Source of the DNA: Diaphorobacter nitroreducens
GTDB taxonomy: Bacteria; Pseudomonadota; Gammaproteobacteria; Burkholderiales; Burkholderiaceae_C
Direction of reading: 5' to 3'
NCBI GenBank assembly: GCA_003755025.1
Contig: RJVL01000003.1
Coordinates: forward strand, 62,001 to 126,000
Length of the DNA stretch: 64,000 bases
Position numbers and translations under genes: made by a program
In this document: positions 36,038-45,010 of the stretch, one piece after another
How the letters are laid out: every line of letters begins with the position of its first letter
Numbering within the stretch: position 1 is the first letter of the stretch
Notes under the pieces: model-generated
What the model was told of the DNA's origin: nothing
The model's database searches: none
What the model saw: the letters and a program-made list of their open reading frames with translations, nothing else

Positions 36038-36921
36038 GGGAGCCATCGCTCGCCACGCTGCCCCTGCCTCCTGAAGTCACTGCGTTGCAGCAACGCGCAC
36101 GGCGCGAGTCCACCCCCTGCGGTACCGGCGACATCGTCTGGCATGTCTGGGGGACATCCCAGGATGGTGCGCTGCCTCTGGTACTGCTGCATGGCGGCAG
36201 CGGCAGCTGGACGCATTGGGTGCGCAACATCCACGATCTGGAGGACAGTGGTCGCGAGGTCTGGGTCCCCGATCTGCCAGGATTCGGAGATTCGGCCGCA
36301 CCACCCGTGGGGGGCGATGCGGACGCGCTGGTGGAGCCGCTGGCCGAAGGCCTGCGTACGCTGTTCGGGCCACGGCCGTGTGACCTGGTGGGATTTTCCT
36401 TTGGTGGATTGACGGCGGGCCTGCTGCTCGCAGCCCACCCCGAACTGGCCCGCCAGCTCGTATTGGTAGGAGCCCCGGCGATGGGGGTGGTGCCCCAACG
36501 GCAATTCGAGCTCAAGGCCTGGCGCCACCTGCCGCAGGAGGGGCAGATTGCGGCGCACCGCTACAACCTGGCGGCGCTGATGTTCCAGGACACTTCGCTC
36601 ATCGACGGTTTGGGCGGCCTGGCGTTGAAAACGCACGTGGCCAATGTAGTGCGCGACCGCATGCCCCGCCGCCGCCTGGCGCACACCGATGCTCTGGCGC
36701 GCGCCCTGCCGCTGGTGCCTTGCCCCGTGCATGCGATCTATGGCCGCAGCGACGCTCTGTACAAAGAGTGGATTGGTGCATTGGAGGGCGCTTACGCGGC
36801 GGCGGCTCCGGACTTTCGCGGCATGGCGCTGATCGAGGAAGCCGGCCACTGGGTGCAGTTTGAGCGCCCGCAGCGCTTCCTGCAGGCGCTGGACGACGCC
36901 CTGCGCGCCGGGGCCGCCTGA
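36031..36921 (+). CDS. Alpha/beta hydrolase
   Basis: A 296-residue protein. The oxyanion motif [16 protein letters not shown], the nucleophile elbow [11 protein letters not shown], the acid in IYGRSDAL and the catalytic His in [11 protein letters not shown] are in the right order for an alpha/beta hydrolase of the meta-cleavage product hydrolase/haloalkane dehalogenase superfamily. The start overlaps aroQ by 7 bases, so translation is coupled. Substrate unknown; no aromatic degradation genes adjoin, though a ring-opening dioxygenase gene lies 0.5 kb downstream. Confidence 0.88.
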   Translation: MVREPSLATLPLPPEVTALQQRARRESTPCGTGDIVWHVWGTSQDGALPLVLLHGGSGSWTHWVRNIHDLEDSGREVWVPDLPGFGDSAAPPVGGDADALVEPLAEGLRTLFGPRPCDLVGFSFGGLTAGLLLAAHPELARQLVLVGAPAMGVVPQRQFELKAWRHLPQEGQIAAHRYNLAALMFQDTSLIDGLGGLALKTHVANVVRDRMPRRRLAHTDALARALPLVPCPVHAIYGRSDALYKEWIGALEGAYAAAAPDFRGMALIEEAGHWVQFERPQRFLQALDDALRAGAA

Positions 36922-36930
36922 CGGACGGGC

Positions 36931-37356
36931 ATGGCCTCCGGCAATCCTTCTTCCGGCGTGCGCGTGGACCCGGCCGAGGTTGAACTTACCGCCATGCGCG
37001 CCCAGGGGGCGGGCGGGCAGAACGTGAACAAGGTGTCCAGCGCCGTGCACCTGCGCTTCGACATCGCGGCCTCTTCATTGCCTGAAGATGTGAAACAGCG
37101 CCTGCTGGCCCTGCGCGACAGCCGCATCACCCAGCAGGGGGTATTGGTCATCAAGGCCCAGCAATACCGCACCCAGGAGGCCAACCGCCTGGATGCGTTG
37201 GCGCGCCTGCAGTCGCTGGTGGACAGCGTGGCGCGGCCGCCGCGCGTGCGACGTGCCACGCGGCCCACGCTGGGATCGCAGCAGCGGCGGCTGGAGTCCA
37301 AAAGCCGGCGCGGAGGTGTCAAGGTATTGCGCGGGCGGCCCCAGCTGGGGGAGTGA
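36931..37356 (+). CDS. arfB: Ribosome rescue factor ArfB (GGQ peptidyl-tRNA hydrolase)
   Basis: A 141-residue protein containing the release-factor motif RAQGAGGQNVNKVSSAVHLRF, where GGQ catalyses peptidyl-tRNA hydrolysis, and a basic C-terminal tail (RPTLGSQQRRLESKSRRGG) that enters the empty mRNA channel of stalled ribosomes. Length and tail are those of ArfB/YaeJ, not of a full release factor. It starts 9 bases after the hydrolase gene. Confidence 0.95.
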   Translation: MASGNPSSGVRVDPAEVELTAMRAQGAGGQNVNKVSSAVHLRFDIAASSLPEDVKQRLLALRDSRITQQGVLVIKAQQYRTQEANRLDALARLQSLVDSVARPPRVRRATRPTLGSQQRRLESKSRRGGVKVLRGRPQLGE

Positions 37357-37397
37357 CGCTGCTTTCACATCGCATTGGTGCGATGGATGGGACGCTG

Positions 37398-37432
37398 TGA
37401 TGGAATCTATAGCACTTGGCATCAAGCATGTC
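37398..37432. repeat. Degenerate short repeat fragment
   Basis: The gap between arfB and the dioxygenase gene holds TGGAATCTATAGCACTTGGCATCAAGC in two blocks (ATCTATAGCAC, CATCAAGC). It resembles the CTATnAGC and CATCAAGCG words of the dispersed repeats but is incomplete. Confidence 0.35.
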
Positions 37433-37469
37433 GCTCCCACATGATTGCAACCTGGACTGAGGTTTTGCC

Positions 37470-38306
37470 ATGAACACCCCCCATACCCCTTCTGTCACCT
37501 CTTCGACGACCGCTGCCGCGCTGCCCGTGCTGTTCGTCTCGCACGGCGCGCCGCTGTTTGCGCTGGAGCCCGGCAGTACCGGCCCGGCGCTCACCCGCTG
37601 GGGCGCTGAACTGAAGGCGCAGTACCCCCGCTTGCGCGGCGTGGTCATCATGTCGCCGCACTGGGTGGCGCGCGGCGCCACCGTCATGACCGGGGCGCAG
37701 CCCGAGACCTGGCACGACTTCGGCGGTTTTCCTCGTCCGCTCTATGCGCTCCAGTACCCGGCTGCCGGAGCATCCGCCCTGGCACAGGAGGTGTTGGCCC
37801 TGCTGGAGCAGGCTGGCATCGACGCGCGAGGCGACGCGGCGCGCCCCTTCGACCATGGCGCCTGGGTGCCGCTGATGCATCTGTTCCCGCAGGCCGACGT
37901 GCCCGTGGTGCAGGTCGCGCTGCCCGTGGGTGCCGGTCCGGCAGAGGTGTATACGATGGGTGCGGCGCTGCGCGGTCTGCGCGAGCAGGGCGTGCTGGTC
38001 GTGGGCTCCGGCAGCATGACGCACAACCTGACCGAGTTCTTTGGCGGCGCCGACCAGCCCGCGCCCTATGTGGTGGAATTCAGCCGCTGGATCGAGGCGC
38101 AGCTGGAGCAGGGCGACACCGCGGCCCTGCTGGACTACCGCACCCGTGCGCCGCATGCCCGACGTGCGCATCCCACGGAAGACCACTTCCTGCCCATCTT
38201 CTTTGCGCTGGGCGCTGCCGGCGAAGGCGCCGAGGCGCACTATCTGAGCCGCGAAGTCATGCATGGCATGCTGGCCATGGACGCCTTCGCGCTGCAGGCT
38301 GCCTGA
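37470..38306 (+). CDS. ygiD: DODA-type extradiol ring-opening dioxygenase family protein
   Basis: A 278-residue protein of the class III extradiol family, close to 4,5-DOPA dioxygenase (YgiD). Metal ligands are likely His in FVSHGAP, His in MSPHWVARG and the acid/His pairs further on; FDHGAWVPLMHLFP and GSGSMTHNL also match. It lacks a visible partner operon. Whether it acts on DOPA-like catechols in this organism is inference. Confidence 0.9.
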   Translation: MNTPHTPSVTSSTTAAALPVLFVSHGAPLFALEPGSTGPALTRWGAELKAQYPRLRGVVIMSPHWVARGATVMTGAQPETWHDFGGFPRPLYALQYPAAGASALAQEVLALLEQAGIDARGDAARPFDHGAWVPLMHLFPQADVPVVQVALPVGAGPAEVYTMGAALRGLREQGVLVVGSGSMTHNLTEFFGGADQPAPYVVEFSRWIEAQLEQGDTAALLDYRTRAPHARRAHPTEDHFLPIFFALGAAGEGAEAHYLSREVMHGMLAMDAFALQAA

Positions 38307-38331
38307 CACTTCCTCCATCACGACGTTGCCC

Positions 38332-38997
38332 ATGCTCGACCTACCCCTTTCCTTCCTTCACCGCCCCGCGACGCCCGGCTCCGAGCCGTGGCTGCTGGTG
38401 CTCATGCACGGCGTGGGCAGCAACGAACAGGACCTGTTCGGCCTGGCCCCGTATGTACCCTCGCAATACCACGTACTGAGCCTGCGTGCACCGTACCGCA
38501 TGGGGCCGACGGCCAATGCCTGGTTCGAATTCACCGTGGCAGCAGATGGCGCGCGCAGCATCAACGAGCCGCAGGAGGCCGCCAGCCGCGCGCTGGTGGC
38601 GCAGACCGTGGACGCCGCGGCGCGCCAGTTGGGCATTCCCGCCGCGCGCGTGGTGGCGGGCGGCTTCAGCCAGGGCGGCATCATGGCGCTGACCCTGCTG
38701 CTCACGCGGCCTGAACTGCTGCACGGCGCGATGGTCTGGCACAGCCGGCTGCTGCCGCAGGCGCTGCCCCATGCGGCGCAGCCGGCCGCGCTGGCGGGGC
38801 GCCAGCTCTGGGTGAGCCATGGCGTGCAGGACAACGTCATTCCGCTGGCCAGTGCCCAGGCCATACGCGACCATGTCCGGACGCTGCCGCTGGCGCTGAG
38901 CTACCGCGAGTACCCGGGCATGCACGAAATCCGCCCGGATGAACTGCGCGATTCCATGGCCTGGCTGCACGGCCTGGCCGCAGGCGCCGCCGGTTGA
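38332..38997 (+). CDS. Carboxylesterase/phospholipase-type alpha/beta hydrolase
   Basis: A 221-residue protein from the ATG at 38332. LVLMHGVGSNEQDLFGLAPY is the oxyanion motif, VAGGFSQGGIMALTLLLTRP the nucleophile elbow, HGVQDNVIPL carries the acid and GMHEIRPDEL the His. These are features of the YpfH/acyl-protein thioesterase-like family. Follows ygiD with 25 bases between and may be co-transcribed. Confidence 0.9.
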   Translation: MLDLPLSFLHRPATPGSEPWLLVLMHGVGSNEQDLFGLAPYVPSQYHVLSLRAPYRMGPTANAWFEFTVAADGARSINEPQEAASRALVAQTVDAAARQLGIPAARVVAGGFSQGGIMALTLLLTRPELLHGAMVWHSRLLPQALPHAAQPAALAGRQLWVSHGVQDNVIPLASAQAIRDHVRTLPLALSYREYPGMHEIRPDELRDSMAWLHGLAAGAAG

Positions 38998-39045
38998 CCC
39001 CGGTGGTAAGCCTCGTAACCTCTGGTGGTTTAACGTGGTTTTATA

Positions 39046-39095
39046 TGAAACAGGGCTGTAGCATAGGCGGGTCAAGCGCTAATAGCTATCAATAT
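39046..39095. repeat. Dispersed short repeat element, copy 4
   Basis: The gap before the DUF3014 gene contains CAGGGCTGTAGCATAGG and GGTCAAGCGCTAATAGCTATCAATATT in overlapping parts (TCAAGCGCTAATAGC, TAGCTATCAATATT). The AAGCGCTnnTAGCTATnAA core is shared, in either orientation, with the copies at 42,852 and 52,561. Confidence 0.65.
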
Positions 39096-39151
39096 TGAAG
39101 CGAAGGTGCCCCTTGCACGGTGCGAGGGGGCCTCGTGGAGAAAGGACCGCC

Positions 39152-40081
39152 ATGCCTGTACGAGACCCCGCCGAATTCCATCCCCGGCAGGAGTCCTCGG
39201 TCTCTGTCTGGACCGTCATTGCCCTGGTGGCGATCGCCGCCGCGGGCGCCGCCTGGTGGTTCGGGTGGCGCCACACCCAGGCCCCCGAACCCGCGCCTGC
39301 GGCCCCCGCCGTCGAGGCCGCACCACCCGCCGCCGCGCCGCAGGTACCCGCGTCGGGCCCGCAGAACCCGGTGGAAGTGCTGGAACCCCCGGCCGACGCG
39401 CTGCCCGCGCTGGCCGATTCCGACGCCTACGTGGCCCGCGCGCTGGCGGAACTGCTGGGGCCGCAGTCGGCGGCGCTGCTGCAGCCCGAGGGGCTGGTGC
39501 GCCGCATGGTGGCGACCATCGACAACCTGGCACGCGCCCAGGCACCCTCGCGCATGTGGCCCGTGCAGCCCACGCCCGGCCGTTTCACGGTGGAAGGGGC
39601 GCAGGATGCGCCTGCGCAGGCCATCGCACCGGCCAACGCGGCGCGTTACCAAGCCTTCGTCACGCTGGCCGAAGCCGTGCCCGTGGACGCCGCGGTGAAG
39701 CTCTATGCCCGCATGTATCCGCTGTTCCAGGCGGCCTATGAAGAACTGGGCTTTCCCGGGCGCTACTTCAACGACCGCCTGGTGGCGGTACTCGACCACC
39801 TGCGCGCCGCGCCCGAGCCGGCGGGGCCCTTGCAGGTGCGGCTGGTGCCCGTGGTGGGCGAGGTGCCCTCCACCCGGCCCTGGGTGCGCTACGAATTCGT
39901 GGACCCCCAACTGCAGGCACTCTCCAGCGGTCAGAAGATGCTGGTGCGCATGGGCCCTGAGAATGCGCGCCGCCTGAAGGCCGTGCTGGCCGAGCTGCGC
40001 CGCCGCGTGGCCACTGGAGACATGGCGGCGGGCAACGTCGCGCGCATACCGGCGCAGGCGACGCCGCCTGCCAGCCGCTGA
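39152..40081 (+). CDS. DUF3014 domain membrane-anchored protein
   Basis: A 309-residue protein from the ATG at 39152 (AAAGGA upstream). One transmembrane helix at about 22-42 (VWTVIALVAIAAAGAAWWFG) is followed by a Pro/Ala-rich linker and a globular domain with LPALADSDAYVARALAELLG, RRMVATIDNLARAQ and YFNDRLVAVLDHL, the signatures of DUF3014. Function unknown. A single gene, convergent with the Lrp regulator. Confidence 0.85.
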   Translation: MPVRDPAEFHPRQESSVSVWTVIALVAIAAAGAAWWFGWRHTQAPEPAPAAPAVEAAPPAAAPQVPASGPQNPVEVLEPPADALPALADSDAYVARALAELLGPQSAALLQPEGLVRRMVATIDNLARAQAPSRMWPVQPTPGRFTVEGAQDAPAQAIAPANAARYQAFVTLAEAVPVDAAVKLYARMYPLFQAAYEELGFPGRYFNDRLVAVLDHLRAAPEPAGPLQVRLVPVVGEVPSTRPWVRYEFVDPQLQALSSGQKMLVRMGPENARRLKAVLAELRRRVATGDMAAGNVARIPAQATPPASR

Positions 40082-40084
40082 CCA

Positions 40085-40552
40085 CTACGGCGTGGGCAGA
40101 GGCAACGCCGTCTTGTAGCGCACCTGCTTGAGCGTGAAGCTGGTGCGGATCTTCTCGATGCCTGGGATGGGCGTGAGCTGCTCGAGAATGAAACGTTCCA
40201 GCGCCGCAATGTCGGGCAACGCCACGCGGATCAGGTAGTCGCTGTCGCCCGTCATCAGGTAGCACTCCATCACCTGATCATGCTCGGCGATGCGCTGTTC
40301 GAAGGCCGAGAGCGCCTCCTTGCTCTGGCTTTTCAGGCTGATGTTGATGAACACATTGAGCCCCAGCCCCAGCGCCGTGGCGTTGGCCAGCGCCACGTAA
40401 CGGCTGATGACGCCAGCGGCCTCCAGTGCCTTGACCCGGGCCAGGCAGGGTGAGGGCGACAGGTGCACGCGCCGCGCCAGCTCCACATTGGACAGCGCGC
40501 CATCGGCCTGCAATTCGGCCAGGATGCGCAAATCGGTAGCGTCAAGCTTCAT
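40085..40552 (-). CDS. Lrp/AsnC family transcriptional regulator
   Basis: A 155-residue regulator with an N-terminal winged helix-turn-helix ([41 protein letters not shown]) and a C-terminal RAM ligand domain ([19 protein letters not shown]). It is divergent from the E1 dehydrogenase gene, with 101 bp between start codons. Divergent Lrp-type regulators such as MdeR control mdeB-like genes in pseudomonads, so this protein probably controls its neighbour in response to an amino acid. Confidence 0.93.
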   Translation of the reverse strand: MKLDATDLRILAELQADGALSNVELARRVHLSPSPCLARVKALEAAGVISRYVALANATALGLGLNVFINISLKSQSKEALSAFEQRIAEHDQVMECYLMTGDSDYLIRVALPDIAALERFILEQLTPIPGIEKIRTSFTLKQVRYKTALPLPTP

Positions 40553-40653
40553 ATGCTGAAAATCATTCCATGAGCGGCATATTGTGCCGATGAAGGGTGA
40601 AACATCGTGTGAATCGGCATCCTATTTCGGTATGCGGGGCCTACAGTGGCGCG

Positions 40654-43326
40654 ATGAACGCCCCCACGCCCCTCGCAACACTGGCTACCCTCGCTGCCGC
40701 GGCCAGCCCCGATACCGACCCCCAGGAAACCGCCGAATGGCGCGACGCCCTGCAGGCCCTGGTGGCCACGGCAGGGCCTGAGCGCGCGCGCTTTCTGCTG
40801 GACGAGTTGAACCGGCTGGCCGGCCAACTGCGCGTGGACTGGCGCCCCGGCCTGAACACGCCCTACGTGAACACCGTGTCCGTGCAGGAGCAGGGGGTGT
40901 TCCCCGGCGACCTGGCGATCGAGGAGCGTCTGGCGTCCATCATGCGCTGGAACGCGCTGGCCATGGTGGTGCGCGCCAACCAGGCCTATGGTGAACTTGG
41001 CGGCCACATTGCCAGCTACGCCAGTGCGGCCGACCTGTTCGAGAGCGGCTTCAACCACTTCTTCCGCGCCCGCGAGGGTCTGGGCGAAGGCCAGCACCGG
41101 GGCGACCTGGTGTTCTTCCAGCCGCACAGCGCGCCCGGCGTGTACGCGCGCGCCTTCCTCGAAGGGCTTTTGAGCGAGCAGGACCTCATGCACTACCGCC
41201 AGGAGATCACCGCCCCGGCGCAGGGCGCGCGCGGCCTCAGCAGCTACCCGCACCCCTGGCTCATGCCCGATTTCTGGCAGTTCCCCACCGGCTCCATGGG
41301 CATCGGCCCCATCAGCAGCATCTACCACGCGCGCTTCATGCGCTACCTCACGCACCGCAACCTGCTGGATTGCTCCGCACGCAAGGTGTGGGGCGTGTTC
41401 GGCGACGGCGAGATGGACGAGCCCGAATCCATGAGCGCACTCACGCTCGCCGCGCGCGAGGGGCTTGACAACCTCGTCTGGGTCGTCAACTGCAACCTGC
41501 AGCGCCTGGACGGCCCAGTGCGCGGCAACGGCCGCATCATCGACGAGCTGGAGCGCCTGTTTGCCGGCGCGGGCTGGAACGTGGTCAAGCTCGTCTGGGG
41601 CAGCGACTGGGATGGCCTGTTCGCGCGCGACCTGACGGGCGCGCTGGTGCGCACGCTCGAAGGCACGGTGGACGGGCAGATGCAGACCTTCGCCGCCAAG
41701 GACGGGCGCTACAACCGCGACCACTTCTTTGGCCAGACCCCCGAACTGGCCGCGCTGGCGCAAGGCATGACCGACGAGCAGATCGACCGCTTGAAGCGCG
41801 GCGGGCATGACCTGGTGAAGATCCACGCGGCCTATGCTGCCGCCGCGCGCCACCGCGGCCAACCCACGGTGATCCTCGCGCACACCAAGAAGGGCTACGG
41901 CATGGGCCAGGCCGGCCAGGGCAAGATGACCACGCACAGCCAGAAGAAGCTCGACGACGCCGACCTCATCGAATTCCGCAACCGCTTCAACCTGCCTTTG
42001 AGCGACGCGCAGGCCACCGGACTGGCGTTCTACAAGCCGGGGGACGACAGCCCCGAGATGCAGTACCTGCGCCGCCAACGCCAGGCCCTGGGCGGCTACC
42101 TGCCCCGGCGCGAAACGGTGTGCGACGTGCTGCCCGTGCCGCCCCTCGCCAGCTATGCGCAGTTCGCGCTGGCGGCCGATGGCAAGGAGATGAGCACCAC
42201 CATGGCCTTCGTGCGCATGCTCGGCACGCTGCTCAAGGACGCCACCTTGGGCCCGCGCATCGTCCCCATCGTGGCCGACGAGGCACGCACCTTCGGCATG
42301 GCCAACCTGTTCAAGCAGGTGGGCATCTACAGCAGCGTGGGCCAGCGTTATGCGCCCGAGGACATCGGCTCGGTGCTCTCGTACCGCGAGGCGCTCGATG
42401 GGCAAATTCTCGAGGAGGGCATCAGCGAGGCCGGTGCTATCGCCAGCTGGACGGCCGCCGCCACCAGCTACAGCGTGCACGGCCTGGCCATGCTGCCGTT
42501 CTACATCTACTACTCGATGTTCGGCTTTCAGCGCGTGGGCGACGCCATCTGGGCCGCCGCCGATCAGCGCGCGCGCGGCTTCCTGCTGGGCGCTACCTCG
42601 GGTCGTACCACGCTGGGCGGCGAGGGCCTGCAGCACCAGGACGGCTCCAGCCACCTCGTGGCCGCCACCATTCCCAACTGCAAGGCCTACGACCCGGCCT
42701 TCGCGGGCGAGTTGGCCGTGATCGTGGACGCCGGCATGCGCGAGATGGTCGCCGAGCAGCGCGACGTTTTCTATTACGTCACGCTCATGAACGAGAACTA
42801 CGCCCAGCCGGACCTGCCGGCCGAGGCGCATGCAGGGGTGCTGAGCGGATGCTATGTATTTAATAGCTATCAGCGCTTGCTGGATGGGCGCGGTGGCTCA
42901 AATTCATCTCAAGAAAACGTGACCCTGCTGGGCTCCGGCGCCATCCTCACCGAGGTCATAAAGGCGGCGCAACGGCTGGCCGATGAGGGTATCGCGGCCA
43001 CCGTGGTCAGCGTGACGAGCTGGAGCGAGCTGGCGCGCGACGGCATGGCCTGTGAGGCCGGGCGTGACAGGGGGGATGCAGGCGATGCCAAGCCCTGGCT
43101 TACGCAGGTACTGGAGGGAACGAGCGGCCCGGTCATTGCCGCCACGGACTATGTGCGGGCCGTGCCCGAATCGGTGCGCGCTTATGTGCCCGAGGGGCGC
43201 CGCTACCGCACGCTGGGCACGGATGGCTTTGGCCGCAGCGACACGCGGGCGGCGCTGCGTGCGTACTTTGGGGTCGATGCCGCCAGCATTGCGCAGGCGG
43301 CGCGGGCCGCGCTGACGGGCGGTTAA
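40654..43326 (+). CDS. aceE: Homodimeric 2-oxoacid (pyruvate/2-oxobutyrate) dehydrogenase E1, AceE/MdeB type
   Basis: An 890-residue thiamine-diphosphate enzyme; ATG at 40654. Motifs of the AceE family include NTPYVNTVSVQEQGVFPGDL, GVFGDGEMDEPES (ThDP binding), GGHDLVKIHAAYAAA, KKGYGMGQAGQGKMTTHSQK and the long EDIGSVLSYREA / GRTTLGGEGLQHQDGSSHL segments. No E2 or E3 gene is adjacent, and it faces an Lrp-type regulator, an arrangement reminiscent of mdeB. It may therefore be the second, amino-acid-induced E1 rather than the housekeeping AceE. Residues about 733-755 (region around YVFNSYQRLLDGRGGSNSS) are absent from the family pattern and coincide with a dispersed repeat. Confidence 0.9.
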   Translation: MNAPTPLATLATLAAAASPDTDPQETAEWRDALQALVATAGPERARFLLDELNRLAGQLRVDWRPGLNTPYVNTVSVQEQGVFPGDLAIEERLASIMRWNALAMVVRANQAYGELGGHIASYASAADLFESGFNHFFRAREGLGEGQHRGDLVFFQPHSAPGVYARAFLEGLLSEQDLMHYRQEITAPAQGARGLSSYPHPWLMPDFWQFPTGSMGIGPISSIYHARFMRYLTHRNLLDCSARKVWGVFGDGEMDEPESMSALTLAAREGLDNLVWVVNCNLQRLDGPVRGNGRIIDELERLFAGAGWNVVKLVWGSDWDGLFARDLTGALVRTLEGTVDGQMQTFAAKDGRYNRDHFFGQTPELAALAQGMTDEQIDRLKRGGHDLVKIHAAYAAAARHRGQPTVILAHTKKGYGMGQAGQGKMTTHSQKKLDDADLIEFRNRFNLPLSDAQATGLAFYKPGDDSPEMQYLRRQRQALGGYLPRRETVCDVLPVPPLASYAQFALAADGKEMSTTMAFVRMLGTLLKDATLGPRIVPIVADEARTFGMANLFKQVGIYSSVGQRYAPEDIGSVLSYREALDGQILEEGISEAGAIASWTAAATSYSVHGLAMLPFYIYYSMFGFQRVGDAIWAAADQRARGFLLGATSGRTTLGGEGLQHQDGSSHLVAATIPNCKAYDPAFAGELAVIVDAGMREMVAEQRDVFYYVTLMNENYAQPDLPAEAHAGVLSGCYVFNSYQRLLDGRGGSNSSQENVTLLGSGAILTEVIKAAQRLADEGIAATVVSVTSWSELARDGMACEAGRDRGDAGDAKPWLTQVLEGTSGPVIAATDYVRAVPESVRAYVPEGRRYRTLGTDGFGRSDTRAALRAYFGVDAASIAQAARAALTGG
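42852..42915. repeat. Dispersed short repeat element inside the aceE reading frame
   Basis: The coding sequence contains TTTAATAGCTATCAGCGCTTG followed by GCTGGATGGGCGC (read separately TTTAATAGCTATCAG and GCGCTTGCTGGATGG), the same core as the intergenic copies. It is in frame and without a stop, adding about 20 residues of Asn/Ser/Gly-rich sequence between two conserved blocks (LSGC and NVTLLGSG). Confidence 0.7.
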
Positions 43327-43357
43327 GGGGCGGTTGAGGGGCGGGAACGAAGCCGCC

Positions 43358-44215
43358 TCAGCCGGACAGGGGCCGGCCGAAGAACGCATCCAGCGCGGGC
43401 AGCAGGGTGGGGAATTCCTGCCCGAAACGTTCACGGTGCACGAAGTACGCCTCGCAGGCCACGGCGAAGAACTCCGCGGGCGCGGTGGCGCCGTACGCAT
43501 CCAGCCACGGCCATGCGCCGCCGAAGCGCTCGGCGATGATGACCTGCTCGCGGAACTGCTCGTACGCGGGCTCCCAGGCGTCGCGCCAGGCCGCGTGCGC
43601 GGCGCGCGCGCCCCGCGTGCCCATGAATCCCGGAGGCAAAGGCGGGCAGCCGTCGGCCGGGCCGTTGCGCATGTCGATCTTGTGCACGAACTCGTGGATC
43701 ACCACGCTGGTGGCGACCGGCTGCCCGTCCGATCCGCCCTGGCCAGCCCCGTCCACGGCGGGCCAGCTCAGCATGACGGGGCCGCGCTCCATGGCTTCGC
43801 CCAATAGCACCTCGTCGTAGTGGTGCACCACGCCGGCGGCATCCACGGCCTGGCGGCGCGCCACGGCCTCGGCCGGATGCACCACGATGCCCACGAAGTC
43901 GTCGTACCAGGCCAGCGCACGCTCGGGCGAGCCCCAGTGCAGCAGCGGCAGGCAGGCTTGGGCCGCAATCGAGACCGCCATGGCATCGGTCACCACCAGC
44001 CCATGGGCGCCGGTGAACTCCTTGCGGTCCAGGAACAGCGCACTCAGGGCGCGCAGCTTGCCTTGGTCATGCAGTGGCAGCGCCTGCAGGAATGGGTAGC
44101 GCCGCAGGGTCTGCAACCACAGTTGCGCGGAGATGTCGGGGAGGGGAGCCACGGTGGCGCGTATGCGCAGGGCCAGTTGGCGAAGGAAGTGCAGGGGTGC
44201 GCGGGTACGTGCCAT
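43358..44215 (-). CDS. mtfA: M90-family zinc metallopeptidase (MtfA-like)
   Basis: A 285-residue protein with the zinc motif VVIHEFVHKIDMRNG (HExxH), a conserved downstream glutamate in APAEFFAVACEAYF, and LPLLHWGSPERALAWYDDFVGIVVHP. These features match the MtfA (M90) family; in E. coli MtfA binds Mlc and modulates glucose uptake. Whether that role holds in a bacterium that may lack Mlc is uncertain. It follows lpxH by 4 bases on the same strand. Confidence 0.9.
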   Translation of the reverse strand: MARTRAPLHFLRQLALRIRATVAPLPDISAQLWLQTLRRYPFLQALPLHDQGKLRALSALFLDRKEFTGAHGLVVTDAMAVSIAAQACLPLLHWGSPERALAWYDDFVGIVVHPAEAVARRQAVDAAGVVHHYDEVLLGEAMERGPVMLSWPAVDGAGQGGSDGQPVATSVVIHEFVHKIDMRNGPADGCPPLPPGFMGTRGARAAHAAWRDAWEPAYEQFREQVIIAERFGGAWPWLDAYGATAPAEFFAVACEAYFVHRERFGQEFPTLLPALDAFFGRPLSG

Positions 44216-44219
44216 GCCG

Positions 44220-45002
44220 CTACGTGGGGACGAGCGGCAGGCGCTGCAAGCCCTCGGCCGTCAGGCGCAGCACGCCGGCGCGCGGCGGGTGGGCGTCCAG
44301 GTCCCAGTCCGTGAGCACGTGGCGCGCCAGGCCGGGGGCCAGTACATGGTCTGCCGGCAGATGGGTGTGGCCGTGGATGAGCGCCTGGGCCCCCGCGGCG
44401 CGCAGCCACTCGATGGCGGCCGGGCTGTCCACATCGGCATAGACCGCGGCGCCGGCCTGCTTGCGCGCCTCGCTCTCGCTGCGGGCGCTGCGGCCCTGTG
44501 CGCGGCGCTCGTGCAGCGGGCGCGCCAGCAACTGGGCCTGCCATTGCGGGTTGCGTGCCAGGATGCGAAAGCGCTGGTATTCCACATCGTTCAGGCACAG
44601 CGCATCGCCATGCGACAGCAGCCAGCGTCGGCCAGCGAACGTGAGCACCGTGGGATCGTCCAGCACGGGTATACCGGTGTGGCGCGTGAAGCCCTCACCC
44701 ACGAGGAAGTCGCGGTTGCCGTGCATGAAATACAGCGGCCTCGCGTGCGCGGCCTGGGCCAGCAGGGCGCAGCAGGCGCCTTCGAAGCTGCCCGGCTCGT
44801 CGATGGCGTCGTCGCCCACCCAGACCTCGAACAGATCGCCCAGCAGGAACACCGCGTCGGCGGGCGTGCTGTGCAGGTACTGCCGCAAGGCGCGCACCGT
44901 GGCGGGCTGGGCCGGCTCCAGGTGCAGGTCGGAGATGAAGTCCACCGTGCGCCACGCGGCTGGCGCGGCCAGCTCGTCCATCGGCGGCACGGATGGTGTC
45001 AT
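44220..45002 (-). CDS. lpxH: UDP-2,3-diacylglucosamine diphosphatase LpxH
   Basis: A 260-residue calcineurin-like phosphoesterase acting at the membrane face in lipid A synthesis. All metal-binding motifs are visible: FISDLHLE, LLGDLFEVWVGDD, FMHGNRDFLVG, LSHGDALC and IHGHTHLPADH. The DLHLE plus GNRDF pattern distinguishes LpxH from other phosphoesterases. It lies 8 bases after ppiB, forming the run ppiA, ppiB, lpxH, mtfA on the minus strand. Confidence 0.96.
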   Translation of the reverse strand: MTPSVPPMDELAAPAAWRTVDFISDLHLEPAQPATVRALRQYLHSTPADAVFLLGDLFEVWVGDDAIDEPGSFEGACCALLAQAAHARPLYFMHGNRDFLVGEGFTRHTGIPVLDDPTVLTFAGRRWLLSHGDALCLNDVEYQRFRILARNPQWQAQLLARPLHERRAQGRSARSESEARKQAGAAVYADVDSPAAIEWLRAAGAQALIHGHTHLPADHVLAPGLARHVLTDWDLDAHPPRAGVLRLTAEGLQRLPLVPT

Positions 45003-45010
45003 CGCAGGGC

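Noticed and set aside
40549-42831. 760-codon open frame on the minus strand opposite aceE
   Set aside because: Low-complexity Ala/Arg/Gly/His-rich translation with no domain; the plus strand encodes a full, conserved E1 enzyme. High GC content produces such antisense frames, as also at 9586-11181, 12193-13854, 25335-27137 and 48441-50012.
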